NCBI RefSeq assembly: GCF_018860365.1
Contig: NZ_JAHKPO010000024.1
Coordinates: 248,001 to 312,000 of the forward strand
DNA: 64,000 bases
Reading direction: 5' to 3'
From: Arenibacter algicola
GTDB taxonomy: Bacteria; Bacteroidota; Bacteroidia; Flavobacteriales; Flavobacteriaceae
The translations under genes and the position numbers were made by a program. The notes beneath the pieces are model-generated. The model saw only the letters and a program-made list of their open reading frames with translations, ran no database searches and had not been told where the DNA came from. Positions 25,981-35,202 of this stretch are shown here, one piece after another (position 1 is the stretch's first letter; each line of letters starts with the position of its first letter).

Positions 25981-26220
25981 ATGTCTAGACAAAGTATTTC
26001 ATTCACAGAACCCAACGATGAATGGTTAAAAAAACAAGTAGACAATAAGGAGTACTCTAGCAAAAGTGAACTGGTCAATGATTTGATCAGACAAGCCAGA
26101 AAACAACATGTCCAAATAGATTGGATCAGAACTAAATTAGAAAAAGCTGAGAACAGCGGATTTACTGAAGATAGTAAAGAACAAATATTAGAGCAATCCA
26201 AGTCCTTACTTCGTGGCTAA
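25981..26220 (+). CDS. ParD-like antitoxin
   Basis: A 79-residue protein starting at the ATG at 25981; the frame is open ten codons upstream but that stretch is the operator. It begins MSRQSISFTEPNDEWLKKQV, a ribbon-helix-helix DNA-binding domain, followed by YSSKSELVNDLIRQARKQ. The acidic C-terminus should wrap the toxin. It overlaps parE by 8 bases, as in many TA operons. Confidence 0.88.
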   Translation: MSRQSISFTEPNDEWLKKQVDNKEYSSKSELVNDLIRQARKQHVQIDWIRTKLEKAENSGFTEDSKEQILEQSKSLLRG

Positions 26221-26503
26221 CTATAAATTAAGCAACTCTGCCAGAGTGGATTTGATACGAATTCATCAATACGGTGTAAGAAAATTTGGTGTTGAACAAG
26301 CTGACCAATACTTCTATTCATTTTTCGAGTATTTTGACATTATTGCCCAACTACCTTTTTCATTTGAAGCAGTTGATTTTATAAAAGAAGGCTATAGACG
26401 TTGTGTTTGCGGTTCAGATAGTATTTATTACAGAATACAGGATGACACTGTTGAAATAATGGCCATTATTGGAAGGCAAGATTTAAACAATATGCCACTC
26501 TAA
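26213..26503 (+). CDS. ParE/RelE-superfamily toxin
   Basis: A 96-residue protein with GTG start at 26213. It holds LSNSARVDLIRIHQYGVRKFG, then GYRRCVCGSDSIYYRIQDDTVEIMAIIGRQD, the usual ParE ending. ParE toxins poison DNA gyrase. Pairing with ParD makes this a stable type II TA module. Nothing on either side suggests a plasmid or phage, but REP-like repeats flank it. Confidence 0.87.
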   Translation: MANYKLSNSARVDLIRIHQYGVRKFGVEQADQYFYSFFEYFDIIAQLPFSFEAVDFIKEGYRRCVCGSDSIYYRIQDDTVEIMAIIGRQDLNNMPL

Positions 26504-26755
26504 CCTCCGTTAGCGCAGATTAAATAGTTATTTCTCCACAAATTCCTGTGCTAACTCAACCTTGTCCAAATCGGCAGGCTCATATCTTCCCTATTATTAA
26601 ATAGTAACTCAAATTACTTAACCGGTACTTCTAGGAAGCCGGAGAATAACTGAATCCCTTCGGCAATGCAAGCTTTGCTGTTTAATGCCAAGTTTTTATA
26701 TATTTATAACGTCCGCAAGATTTTTTCTCAAATTAATGACCTAAAGCATGCGCCC

Positions 26756-28408
26756 ATGATGAAATATTCCGTTTTATTGATCTTTTTCTTTTCATGTTTA
26801 TTTTTGGCACATGGACAGGCAGAAAACCAGTTTGAAAATGTAATTATCACCTCCAACAAGAAAAAAACCCAAGTAAAAGCAGGTAACAATGGGCAATTGC
26901 ATCTAAATGTATCCCCAAAAAATGTCCTTAAATTTAAAGCTATTGGATGGGTACGCTATAGTGATTTCGGCGCCACAGGTGATGGTAAAACAGATGATAT
27001 GGACGCCATTGCCGCAACCCATGCCTTCGCCAATCTTCACGGCCTTATGGTGAAAGCCGACCAGGGTTTCACCTACTACATAGGAGGCAAGGAACGTACG
27101 GCAGAAATCCAAACCGATACCGATTTTGGAACGGCGGCCTTTATTATTGATGATACCCAAGTCCAAAACCACAAAGCTTCGGTTTTTAAGGTGGTTTCCA
27201 ACTTACAGCCCTTTAAACTGGATGGCATAACATCACTTAAAAGAAACCAGGAAAAAATAGACGTCGTTTTGCCTCAGTCCTGTCTTATCACGGTTACGAA
27301 TTCCAATGTGAGGCACTATATCCGCTTTGGGCTAAACCAAGACAATGGCTCCCAGCAAACCGATATCTTTGTCGTTGACAAAAACGGACATGTGGATTTG
27401 GACGCCCCCATTATTTGGGATTTTGAGCAGATTTCGAATGTAACCGCCATACCCTTGGACACCACAACCCTAAATATTACAGGAGGACGTTTTACCACCA
27501 TTGCCAATAAGGCCGAATCCAAGTACAATTATTATAGCAGGAACATCTGGGTCAACCGTTCCAATGTAGTAATCGATGGGCTGGAGCACCACGTCATAGG
27601 AGAAGGAGATCATGGTGCGCCCTATGGCGGCTTTCTCAATATTCGTGACTGTGCCTATGTAACAGTGAAGAACACCCTCCTCACCGGTCGCAAAACCTAC
27701 CGAACTATTGGCTCGGCAGGGAAACCGGTATCTATGGGCTCGTATGACCTACTGGTAAACCGTGGCCTCAATGTAAAGTTTGAGAATTGCAGGCAGACCA
27801 ATGATATTAACGACAATACCTATTGGGGGATAATGAGTTCCAATTACTCCAAGAACCTGATCTATGACCATTGCACCTTTTCACGCTTCGATGCCCATAA
27901 GGGGGTTGCCAATGCCACGATCCTAAATTCTACCCTTGGCCATATGGGAATCAATGCTATAGGTAGCGGTGTCTTGACCATTGAGAACAGCACTATCCGA
28001 GGTAAAACCCTAATTAATTTGCGCGAGGATTATGGAAGTACATGGCAGGGAGAGATAGTGATCCGTAACTGTGTTTTTATACCCGAAGGGGGCAAGCCCA
28101 GCGAAGCCAACATTATAGGAGGTTCCTACTCTGGGCAGCATAATTTTGGCTATACCTGTTATATGCCGGAAAGGATTACCATAGAAAACCTACGCATAGA
28201 TGACAGCAATCATCCGGAAGACTATGAAGGGCCCGCCATTTTTAAAGATTTTAATGAAGAAATGACGGACGATACTTATCAGGAGAAATTTCCCTATATC
28301 AGAACCAATGAAATAATCCTTAAGAATGTGACTACCGCAAGCGGCAAGGCTTTGATCATCAGCAGAAATCCGTTTATGTTCAAGGATGTGAAAGTGCATA
28401 CTGATTAA
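26756..28408 (+). CDS. Secreted parallel beta-helix protein (pectate lyase-3 / GH28-like)
   Basis: The frame is open to 26666, but the ATG at 26756 (or 26759) puts a signal peptide (MKYSVLLIFFFSCLFLAHGQ) at the N-terminus, giving 550 residues. YSDFGATGDGKTDDMDAIAA (from about residue 66) is the hallmark start of pectate_lyase_3 / GH28-like helices. Later repeats such as GDHGAPYGGFLNIRDCAYVT fit a right-handed beta-helix. It may cleave or bind polysaccharide. Which enzyme family it belongs to cannot be decided from the sequence alone. It stands alone, 250 bases after parE. Confidence 0.75.
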   Translation: MMKYSVLLIFFFSCLFLAHGQAENQFENVIITSNKKKTQVKAGNNGQLHLNVSPKNVLKFKAIGWVRYSDFGATGDGKTDDMDAIAATHAFANLHGLMVKADQGFTYYIGGKERTAEIQTDTDFGTAAFIIDDTQVQNHKASVFKVVSNLQPFKLDGITSLKRNQEKIDVVLPQSCLITVTNSNVRHYIRFGLNQDNGSQQTDIFVVDKNGHVDLDAPIIWDFEQISNVTAIPLDTTTLNITGGRFTTIANKAESKYNYYSRNIWVNRSNVVIDGLEHHVIGEGDHGAPYGGFLNIRDCAYVTVKNTLLTGRKTYRTIGSAGKPVSMGSYDLLVNRGLNVKFENCRQTNDINDNTYWGIMSSNYSKNLIYDHCTFSRFDAHKGVANATILNSTLGHMGINAIGSGVLTIENSTIRGKTLINLREDYGSTWQGEIVIRNCVFIPEGGKPSEANIIGGSYSGQHNFGYTCYMPERITIENLRIDDSNHPEDYEGPAIFKDFNEEMTDDTYQEKFPYIRTNEIILKNVTTASGKALIISRNPFMFKDVKVHTD

Positions 28409-28435
28409 GGTGCTCAGTATTTGAGTCTTTTATCC

Positions 28436-28500
28436 CTTGGCGGGTACCTAACTAAGTCGGCCGACAGACGTGACGCCCGCACCAGCAGGGGATTTACCTA
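28436..28500 (-). repeat. REP-like palindrome, family B copy 2
   Basis: On the minus strand it reads CCCCTGCTGGTGCGGGCGTC and then ACGTCTG, aligned with CCCCCGCTAGCGCGAGCGTC ACGCCTG at 37676. Inverted orientation relative to that copy. Confidence 0.55.
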
Positions 28501-28507
28501 AAACCTA

Positions 28508-28738
28508 CTAATTGCGAACAGACGGATTTGAAACCGCTCGAAGGGAATCAATGGTTTTCTGCAGCTCTAGATCCAAATAACCATCGCCGGCGCAAGCCTC
28601 TGGGTTGGATATGCAGAACTGAGCGCATTTTTCAATACTTTCACTACACTCCTTACGTATTGATCCATTCTTGCCACAGGTAAAAACTACGGACAAAACA
28701 GCGGAGAGTAACACCGAATTTATAATTTTTGTTTTCAT
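28508..28738 (-). CDS. Small Cys-rich putative lipoprotein
   Basis: 76 residues from the ATG at 28738. A hydrophobic stretch (INSVLLSAVLSVVFTC) ends at a Cys that could be a lipobox, followed by four more cysteines in RKECSESIEKCAQFCISNPEACAG. No family recognised. It lies between a REP-like element and the next small lipoprotein gene. Confidence 0.5.
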   Translation of the reverse strand: MKTKIINSVLLSAVLSVVFTCGKNGSIRKECSESIEKCAQFCISNPEACAGDGYLDLELQKTIDSLRAVSNPSVRN

Positions 28739-29016
28739 ATTACCCACTTTTAGTTAATCTTTAAAATTTCCCAAAAACTTTACCAACAAATATTTTATTC
28801 AGGCGCTTATAAAATGTATAAATTGTCTTAAAACATTTTTAAAGAAAATCCTTTTTTCACATGTTTAAAAGAGTAGAACAAAGCTATATCGGTTACCGAC
28901 CAGGTTTTCGAACTGCTTACCAGTACTATTTTTTTCGCTATAATTTATAGCCTGTGCCGATAAGAACGGTGTCCTACAGCATTAAGAAAGACAGTTTACT
29001 AGGTACTTCACACCGC

Positions 29017-29397
29017 TTATCTGTCGTAAACACTTTCACAAAGATTCCATACATCCTCTATATCTTCTTCTAGATCACGCTTTTTACCTTCTATCCTTGC
29101 ACCGATGTCCAATACTTCTGAATCCCTAAAACAATTGTTGGTTGCGATATAATCTTCATAAATTTTTAATTCTGCAATATAATCTCTAGTCCTTTCTCGG
29201 GCATACCAACAATTTTCATAAGATTGCTCTTTTGGTTTACCTTCCTCATCTATATAGATATCATTCTCATAGTCTTCCTGAGATTCATCTAAACTCTTTT
29301 TTATTGAAATAGCGCATTCTGATTGACCTAAATCTTCAAGTCCACAACTATAACTAAGTAACACTATTGCGGTTATAAAAATAATTTTACTTTTCAT
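29017..29397 (-). CDS. Small putative lipoprotein, unknown function
   Basis: 126 residues with signal MKSKIIFITAIVLLSYSC, lipobox LLSYSC at Cys18. The mature part is very acidic, with four more Cys (C28, C63, C88, C119) that could form two disulfides, and much predicted helix. No family recognised. It is separated from the other small lipoprotein gene by 278 bases in which I see nothing. Confidence 0.55.
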   Translation of the reverse strand: MKSKIIFITAIVLLSYSCGLEDLGQSECAISIKKSLDESQEDYENDIYIDEEGKPKEQSYENCWYARERTRDYIAELKIYEDYIATNNCFRDSEVLDIGARIEGKKRDLEEDIEDVWNLCESVYDR

Positions 29398-29644
29398 AAA
29401 TGCCTTTTTTTATGGTTTTGCCCCCCGCATTAATCAGACGCAAATTTTACGCCTATCAACACCTGTGAGTATCGATTTCTTGAAAATGAAACGGGTTTAA
29501 ATTAACAGTAATTCAAAACTAAAAAAGCATAAAGAATTGAAATATAACGTATGTAACAAAGTCTAAAAGAAATGTAACTTTGAGTGTAATATTCTGTATA
29601 TCAATATATTACATAAAGAATGAAGGTGTTTGGTCGTAAGCTTT

Positions 29645-29738
29645 CCCCGCTAGCGCTGGGCATCTTGCCTACCTTTGGAAGGCAGACTCATGCCACGCAA
29701 AAGTAAGAAAACTCGCAGGGAAAAGTCTCCCGACTTTG
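29645..29738 (+). repeat. Composite REP: family B copy 3 plus family A hairpin
   Basis: 29645-29698 resembles the family B element (CCCCGCTAGCGC start, GGCAGACTC end). AAAGTCTCCCGACTTTG at 29722-29738 is the family A hairpin, also found on both sides of the transposase at 38279. Confidence 0.6.
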
Positions 29739-30015
29739 TGCTAAACAACGTGGCTATAACATTATTATCCAAGAGAAAAAAGCATTCCTTAATTACCACA
29801 ATATAGTGTCATCTTCCCTATGAGACATATAGACACTCTTTCAACTATTGGCCATCACAATCGCTCACATTTCACCAATTCACAAGTAATTACTACTTAT
29901 TTCCGTAATTAAAATATAGCTTGCCACCCTCCATAAATCTCATAACAAGAATAATCTTATAAATAAAAAATGAGAGTCCTACAAATAACATGAGGTAGTT
30001 CATCGAAAAAATTAT

Positions 30016-30035
30016 GTTAAAATTAAAATTTTAAC
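30016..30035. promoter_or_regulatory. 20-bp perfect palindrome upstream of the outer-membrane operon
   Basis: GTTAAAATT and AATTTTAAC are separated by AA. It lies 28 bases before the start of the barrel gene and could be an operator or a leader hairpin. Confidence 0.35.
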
Positions 30036-30063
30036 TTATTTTTAAAACTCTAAGAACACGCCA

Positions 30064-32520
30064 TTGTTCAAACTTATATGCCCCTTTGTTATGTGCTGTA
30101 CGTTTGGTTTTTCCCAGAGTATCAATTTTGACCAATTGGGCAAGAATAAATGGGTGCGGTACAATGGAGGGATTGCGGCAAACGCAGTCTACTATGATGG
30201 TACCGCCAACCGACAGGATTTCACCTATTATTTAACGGGTAATCTCAATTTCAATATAGCCGGACTTTATAATATTCCACTTTCGTTCACCTACTCCAAT
30301 CAAAATTTCAATTTCCCAAATCCCTTTAAATTCAATCGATTAAGTCTTCACCCTTCCTACAAATGGGCTACCGCACATATTGGGGATGTTAGTATGACCT
30401 TCTCCCCTTACACCCTCAGCGGACACCAGTTTAGTGGGGGTGGGTTCGAGTTGAATCCTGAGGGGAAATTCCAGATTAGTGCCATGTACGGTCTCTTCCT
30501 GAAAGCAACGGAATATGACCCCGAAGAACCCAGAGCACTTACAGCGTATAAACGTATAGGTTACGGAATAAAAACGGCCTATGATTTCGATTTTATGAAA
30601 TTGGGAATTATACTTTTTAAGGCCAACGATGATGAAAATTCCTTGGAAAACCCTTTCCCTGTAGAACTGGGACTTTCCCCTAAAGACAATGCAGTTCTTT
30701 CGTTTGAATCGGAATTCCGATTATTGGACAAGGCCCAAATAAGAATTGAGTATGCCATTTCTGGAGTTACCGAAGATGCTAGGCTAACTGATGCCCCCGC
30801 CTCCAACGGTCTGCTCTCTTTTATGCTCAATGAAAATATAAGCACAAATTATTACAACGCCTTAAATGCTTCTTTTACCTATCCTGCCGGTAACGGCACC
30901 GTGGGCGCCGGATATGAACGTATAGATCCAGAATATAAGACCCTGGGCGCCTACTACTTTAACAATGATTTGGAGAACATTACCCTAAATGCAAGTCAGA
31001 CCCTCTTTAATAACAAAGTAAACCTCAGTATAAATGCAGGAATACAACAAGACAATCTGGATAATGCCAAGACATCGGACCAACAGCGTATTGTAAGTGC
31101 TGTTACCCTCAATTATACGGCTTCGGAACGTTTGGGTATCAATGCGGGATACTCCAACTTTCAATCCTACACCAATATTCGAGACCAATTCGACTATATC
31201 AACCAAGTTGGGGAATTCGATAATATAGACACCCTAAATTACAGACAGATATCGCAAAATGCCAATCTCGGTATAAATTATATTCTAAAAAAGACGGAGA
31301 ACAAACAGCATAGCACCAACCTGAATTTGGTGTACCAAAATTCCAATAACCAACAAGAGGGTGAAAACATAGAGGGAGGCAATAATGCCTTTTATAACGG
31401 TATGGCAGGGTATACCCTAGGTTACCCCAAACAAAACCTAACCGTTACCTTGGCCGCTAACACCTCCTACAATACAATTGGTGAAACAGACAATAGCCTT
31501 ACCTTGGGCCCAACATTGGCGATAGGTAAACAATTCTTTGACAAACAACTCCGCACTCATCTTTCTACCTCCTACAATACTTCCTATGCCAATGGCCAGC
31601 AGCAAAATAATATATACAACTTTAGATTGGGCAGTAATTATGCCCTGTTGAAAAAACATAACCTCAGCCTAAATTTCTTGGCACTTTTTCGCAATTCCAC
31701 TTTAAATACAGGACGCGACCTAACCGTAACCTTTGGTTATAGTTATGCCTTTGATAACTTCAAACTGAATTTGGAGCCTGGAGAGCGCACCCCTCGGGCT
31801 AACCCACTTGGTATCAGTGAAAACATCTTAAGTTTCCGCTACAGAAATGTCACCTATAGTGGTACAATTCCAGAGTTGAACCGACAACTAACTACAGTTT
31901 TCCAAAGTTCTCAATTTGAGGATATCCCACAATTCAAAAAAAATGAACTAACGCTTTTATTGGCTTTGGTGAAAGATCAAAAACAAGAGCAGCCCTATAA
32001 AGAAAATGCTATTACCTTTTTAAAAGAACTTTACTCTTTTGAAGATTTCTTGGCCACTTATAATGATGCCTTATTTGCCGTTATACAAAAAATTAAGTTT
32101 GATATGCGCAAAATAGACCTCACTCTGGAAAATAGCTTTGTGGAGACCAAGGTGAAAGTGGACGAACACCCGTTGAACAAAAAAGATAGAGAAATGGAGG
32201 CCACTGAAGAAGAAAAATCGACTTTTAAGGCCCTTTTGGCAGAACGGGAAGAGCGCTTGCAAAAATTAGTTGGCCACCGCTGGATGCAGGGAATTTTCAT
32301 GGAATTTAATTCTATTGATGTTGTTCTGGAACCAGCTGGATATCTAAGGGATTTTAAACAAATGGCATCAGTAAAATCATTCGAGATATTTGATAATAGC
32401 CAAGATGTGGATGAATTGGAAGATTATTTAGAAAATGAGATTATTGATTTTTATTACAAAAAATCCTTGGGCCTTGTTAATCCTGATGATTTTGAATTGA
32501 ATTATATTAACAAAAACTAA
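30064..32520 (+). CDS. Outer-membrane beta-barrel protein with C-terminal helical domain
   Basis: An 818-residue protein. The start is TTG at 30064, since a stop lies seven codons up and no ATG fits; it yields signal MFKLICPFVMCCTFGFSQ. Residues about 20-580 show barrel-type alternation (MTFSPYTLSGHQFSGGGFEL, INAGIQQDNLDNAKT, VTFGYSYAFDNFKLNLEPG). Residues 590-818 are helical and charged, likely periplasmic. It resembles outer-membrane proteins found beside TANFOR-domain genes in Bacteroidota; that link is from memory. First gene of an operon with a TANFOR protein, a small membrane protein, and a toxin-like pair. It could be a porin or secretion channel. Confidence 0.6.
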   Translation: MFKLICPFVMCCTFGFSQSINFDQLGKNKWVRYNGGIAANAVYYDGTANRQDFTYYLTGNLNFNIAGLYNIPLSFTYSNQNFNFPNPFKFNRLSLHPSYKWATAHIGDVSMTFSPYTLSGHQFSGGGFELNPEGKFQISAMYGLFLKATEYDPEEPRALTAYKRIGYGIKTAYDFDFMKLGIILFKANDDENSLENPFPVELGLSPKDNAVLSFESEFRLLDKAQIRIEYAISGVTEDARLTDAPASNGLLSFMLNENISTNYYNALNASFTYPAGNGTVGAGYERIDPEYKTLGAYYFNNDLENITLNASQTLFNNKVNLSINAGIQQDNLDNAKTSDQQRIVSAVTLNYTASERLGINAGYSNFQSYTNIRDQFDYINQVGEFDNIDTLNYRQISQNANLGINYILKKTENKQHSTNLNLVYQNSNNQQEGENIEGGNNAFYNGMAGYTLGYPKQNLTVTLAANTSYNTIGETDNSLTLGPTLAIGKQFFDKQLRTHLSTSYNTSYANGQQQNNIYNFRLGSNYALLKKHNLSLNFLALFRNSTLNTGRDLTVTFGYSYAFDNFKLNLEPGERTPRANPLGISENILSFRYRNVTYSGTIPELNRQLTTVFQSSQFEDIPQFKKNELTLLLALVKDQKQEQPYKENAITFLKELYSFEDFLATYNDALFAVIQKIKFDMRKIDLTLENSFVETKVKVDEHPLNKKDREMEATEEEKSTFKALLAEREERLQKLVGHRWMQGIFMEFNSIDVVLEPAGYLRDFKQMASVKSFEIFDNSQDVDELEDYLENEIIDFYYKKSLGLVNPDDFELNYINKN

Positions 32521-32576
32521 GGCCCCTACCCCCCTAAAGGCCAGAAATTTATTATCCAACCGGATATTAATATTGT

Positions 32577-34922
32577 ATGGCAAAACTATTACGACTGTAT
32601 GTTTTTATTTTTTCCGTTTTTAAAGGGAACTTTTCCTTTAAAAGGTGGTGTGCGAACATATGGCATTCATTACATATTTCTTTTGCCAATAATAATTCCT
32701 TTGACCCTTTTAATATTTCAGCTATAAGATGTAGTAGATTTGGGAGGATTTTCTTGTGGCTTCTGCTAACAGCTAACTGTTTGCTTGCTAGTGCCCAATC
32801 CTTTCCTGTACAATTAATTCCCCAGGTTACCCCACCACCACCCATATACTTTTCGCAATATGCCGATGCCAGCACCACAAACAGCTCGTTACGGCTTCAA
32901 ATTATACTGAACGATTTAGAAATCAACAATCGTGAAATACGGCTAAAGGCCTATTTTCAAGGAAATGGAATTTCGTTCCAGAGCAATGATGTAGTAGTTG
33001 GCTCAAGTCCCTTGTTTTTAGAAGGCGGTGTTCCCTTGGTATTGACCAATGCAGAATTGGCTCCATATTTTCGCTTTGAAAATATTACGGGTATTTCACC
33101 CAATGTCTATGGACAAGCTATTCCCGAAGGAGCCTATCAGTTTTGTTATGAGGTGTATGATGTTCTTACCGGCAACCGCCTTTCCCAAAAAAGCTGTGCT
33201 ATAAGTGTAGTCTTCCAGAACGAACCTCCCTTTTTAATATCCCCAAGGAACAAGACCCTCGTTGCCGAGAACAATCCGCAAAACATTGTATTTCAATGGA
33301 CACCCAGAAGTATTAACGTTAGCAATGTGGAATATGAGCTAAGCTTGGTAGAGATTTGGGACACCCAGATAGACCCACAAGCCGCTTTTTTAAGTTCCCC
33401 ACCCGTATTTCAGACCACCACTACTTCCACCACTTATGTATATGGGCCGTCCGACCCTCTTTTACTATCTGGTAAAAACTATGCTTGGCGGATACAAGCA
33501 AAAGCCAAACAGGGTGCTGAAGAAATTGGACTATTTAAAAATCAGGGTTATAGCGAAATATTCTCCTTTAGCTATGCAGGGGCATGCGATTTGCCCCTAG
33601 GAATAGGCCATGTAGTAAAAGGCAGCACCAATGCTAATATTTTTTGGGATGATTTTTCTACGGAGGTTCCAGAATATACTATACGCTATAGACAGAAAGG
33701 CAATACGAACGAGTGGTTTTTGAATAAGACCACTACGAACCAAACAACACTGTGGGATTTAAAGGCCGGTACTACCTACGAATACCAATTGCAGAAAAAA
33801 TGTGTGGTTACAGGTAGCGAATGGAGTATGACCGAGCAGTTCACCACCTTTTTAGACGATAATGAAGCTAGTGTTTACCAATGTGGCATAACCCCCAATT
33901 TTAGCCTGACGAATAAAGAACCTCTTCCTAAATTAAGTACAGGAGAAAGTTTTGTCGCCGGTGATTTTCCAATACATGTTTTGGAGATAAGTGGTAGCAA
34001 CGGCAGGTTTACTGGCAAGGGTTATGTGACTATTCCCTATCTCAACAGCATTAAGGTAGGTGTTGAATTCACCAATGTGATGATCAATACCGATAAGCAA
34101 ATGTCCGAGGGCACCGTGGTTACGGTCTATGACCCCAACTTAGCGAGTATTCTGGATGTGGATGATGTAGTGGAGACGGTAGAAAATGCTGTTGATGCTG
34201 TTGGGGAATTGGTTAACTCAATTGGTGAAGCTCTAAATTTAGACATCAATAGGGATACAAAAGAAAGAGTAAATCAAATTGTTGATGCCATGGTTGCCAA
34301 GATTAAAGACGAAGATTTACCTGAAGATCTTAAAAAGCAGGTAGAGGAAGCGGCAAAACAAATGAAGGATGCAAAAGAACGCTTTGATTATGCAATAGAC
34401 AAAGGTGACACAAGTGCAGCACAAAATGCACAATCAGATTTTGAAACTGCCCAGGTCAATTTAAAGTCCACCAAAGCGCATATTGACGATTATAAGGATG
34501 ACATTGCCGATTTATTGAAAGAGGCCCTTTTTCAGTTATATAGAGAAGGTAGGGATAAAAATGTTTATTCAACATTTACCGAAGTTAAGACAAGAATTTC
34601 TAATGATTATACGGAGGATTCGAAAATTCTGGTTTTTGACTTTGAAGAAGCTATTGATACATATATACCAGACATCCCAAATCAAAATGAACTCAATAAT
34701 GCTGAATTGGATTTGGGCATCTATTTGTTTTCAAAAGTTTTAACAACAGACGACGACGAATTATTTAATAGCTTTTTAAACAAGTCCAAACAGTTAGATG
34801 CTAATTTTTTCCAAATCATCAAAGAAAGTAAAGAGAATGGAGAATCCAATCAAGAGATTATCAATTTTTTAAAAGAAGAGCTTAAACTAGTTTTTGCCAA
34901 AATCCTAATTCCAGACCTTTAA
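32577..34922 (+). CDS. TANFOR / fibronectin type III domain secreted protein
   Basis: A 781-residue protein. The mature start SFPVQLIPQVTPPPPIYFSQ and DLEINNREIRLKAYFQG (about residues 75-150) fit the TANFOR domain. Fibronectin-III type modules follow (about 200-460), with VKGSTNANIFWDDFSTEVPE. From residue 530 on the chain is helical, with acidic segments and a predicted coiled coil. The signal peptide sits at residues 56-74 (IFLWLLLTANCLLASAQ) behind a long N-terminal part, so translation may really begin further in, at a non-ATG start. It lies 56 bases after the barrel gene. Confidence 0.65.
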   Translation: MAKLLRLYVFIFSVFKGNFSFKRWCANIWHSLHISFANNNSFDPFNISAIRCSRFGRIFLWLLLTANCLLASAQSFPVQLIPQVTPPPPIYFSQYADASTTNSSLRLQIILNDLEINNREIRLKAYFQGNGISFQSNDVVVGSSPLFLEGGVPLVLTNAELAPYFRFENITGISPNVYGQAIPEGAYQFCYEVYDVLTGNRLSQKSCAISVVFQNEPPFLISPRNKTLVAENNPQNIVFQWTPRSINVSNVEYELSLVEIWDTQIDPQAAFLSSPPVFQTTTTSTTYVYGPSDPLLLSGKNYAWRIQAKAKQGAEEIGLFKNQGYSEIFSFSYAGACDLPLGIGHVVKGSTNANIFWDDFSTEVPEYTIRYRQKGNTNEWFLNKTTTNQTTLWDLKAGTTYEYQLQKKCVVTGSEWSMTEQFTTFLDDNEASVYQCGITPNFSLTNKEPLPKLSTGESFVAGDFPIHVLEISGSNGRFTGKGYVTIPYLNSIKVGVEFTNVMINTDKQMSEGTVVTVYDPNLASILDVDDVVETVENAVDAVGELVNSIGEALNLDINRDTKERVNQIVDAMVAKIKDEDLPEDLKKQVEEAAKQMKDAKERFDYAIDKGDTSAAQNAQSDFETAQVNLKSTKAHIDDYKDDIADLLKEALFQLYREGRDKNVYSTFTEVKTRISNDYTEDSKILVFDFEEAIDTYIPDIPNQNELNNAELDLGIYLFSKVLTTDDDELFNSFLNKSKQLDANFFQIIKESKENGESNQEIINFLKEELKLVFAKILIPDL

Positions 34923-34934
34923 TTTGACAGAATA

Positions 34935-35195
34935 ATGATGAAACGTAAACGAGATTTAGAGCCCATAGTAGCTTATACAATTGCCATAATTTTAATTGTG
35001 TACCTATTCATAAGCTATGACACCTTTTCTCCTGATGAAGAATTTCCTTCTTCTTGGAAGGCTGGTTTAGTACATAGAGGCTTGATTTTTATTTTGGAAG
35101 ATAGTGTCGGGCGTATTATTGGTAAAGGAGGCCTTTTGTTATTAGGCTTTTATTGTATTCGGCAACTATATACCTCTTTGAGACCTAAAAAATAG
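34935..35195 (+). CDS. Small inner-membrane protein between TANFOR and toxin-like genes
   Basis: 86 residues from ATG 34935 (a second ATG follows at once). Two hydrophobic segments: VAYTIAIILIVYLFISY and GGLLLLGFYCIRQLY, both flanked by Arg/Lys. No family recognised. Spacings of 12 and 7 bases to its neighbours show it is part of the operon. Confidence 0.6.
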   Translation: MMKRKRDLEPIVAYTIAIILIVYLFISYDTFSPDEEFPSSWKAGLVHRGLIFILEDSVGRIIGKGGLLLLGFYCIRQLYTSLRPKK

Positions 35196-35202
35196 GCTGA
35201 CC

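Larger units (their letters stand above)
29398..30063. other. Intergenic region with REP-like elements
   Basis: This 666-base stretch holds no gene. It contains a family B REP-like copy, a family A hairpin, and a 20-bp palindrome near the next gene. The rest is AT-rich and featureless to my reading. Confidence 0.5.

Noticed and set aside
26508-26522. CTCCGTTAGCGCAG fragment like family B REP
   Set aside because: Only about 13 bases match; it could be chance or a tiny remnant.
28748-29016. Hidden gene between the two small lipoproteins
   Set aside because: No frame with plausible start and composition.
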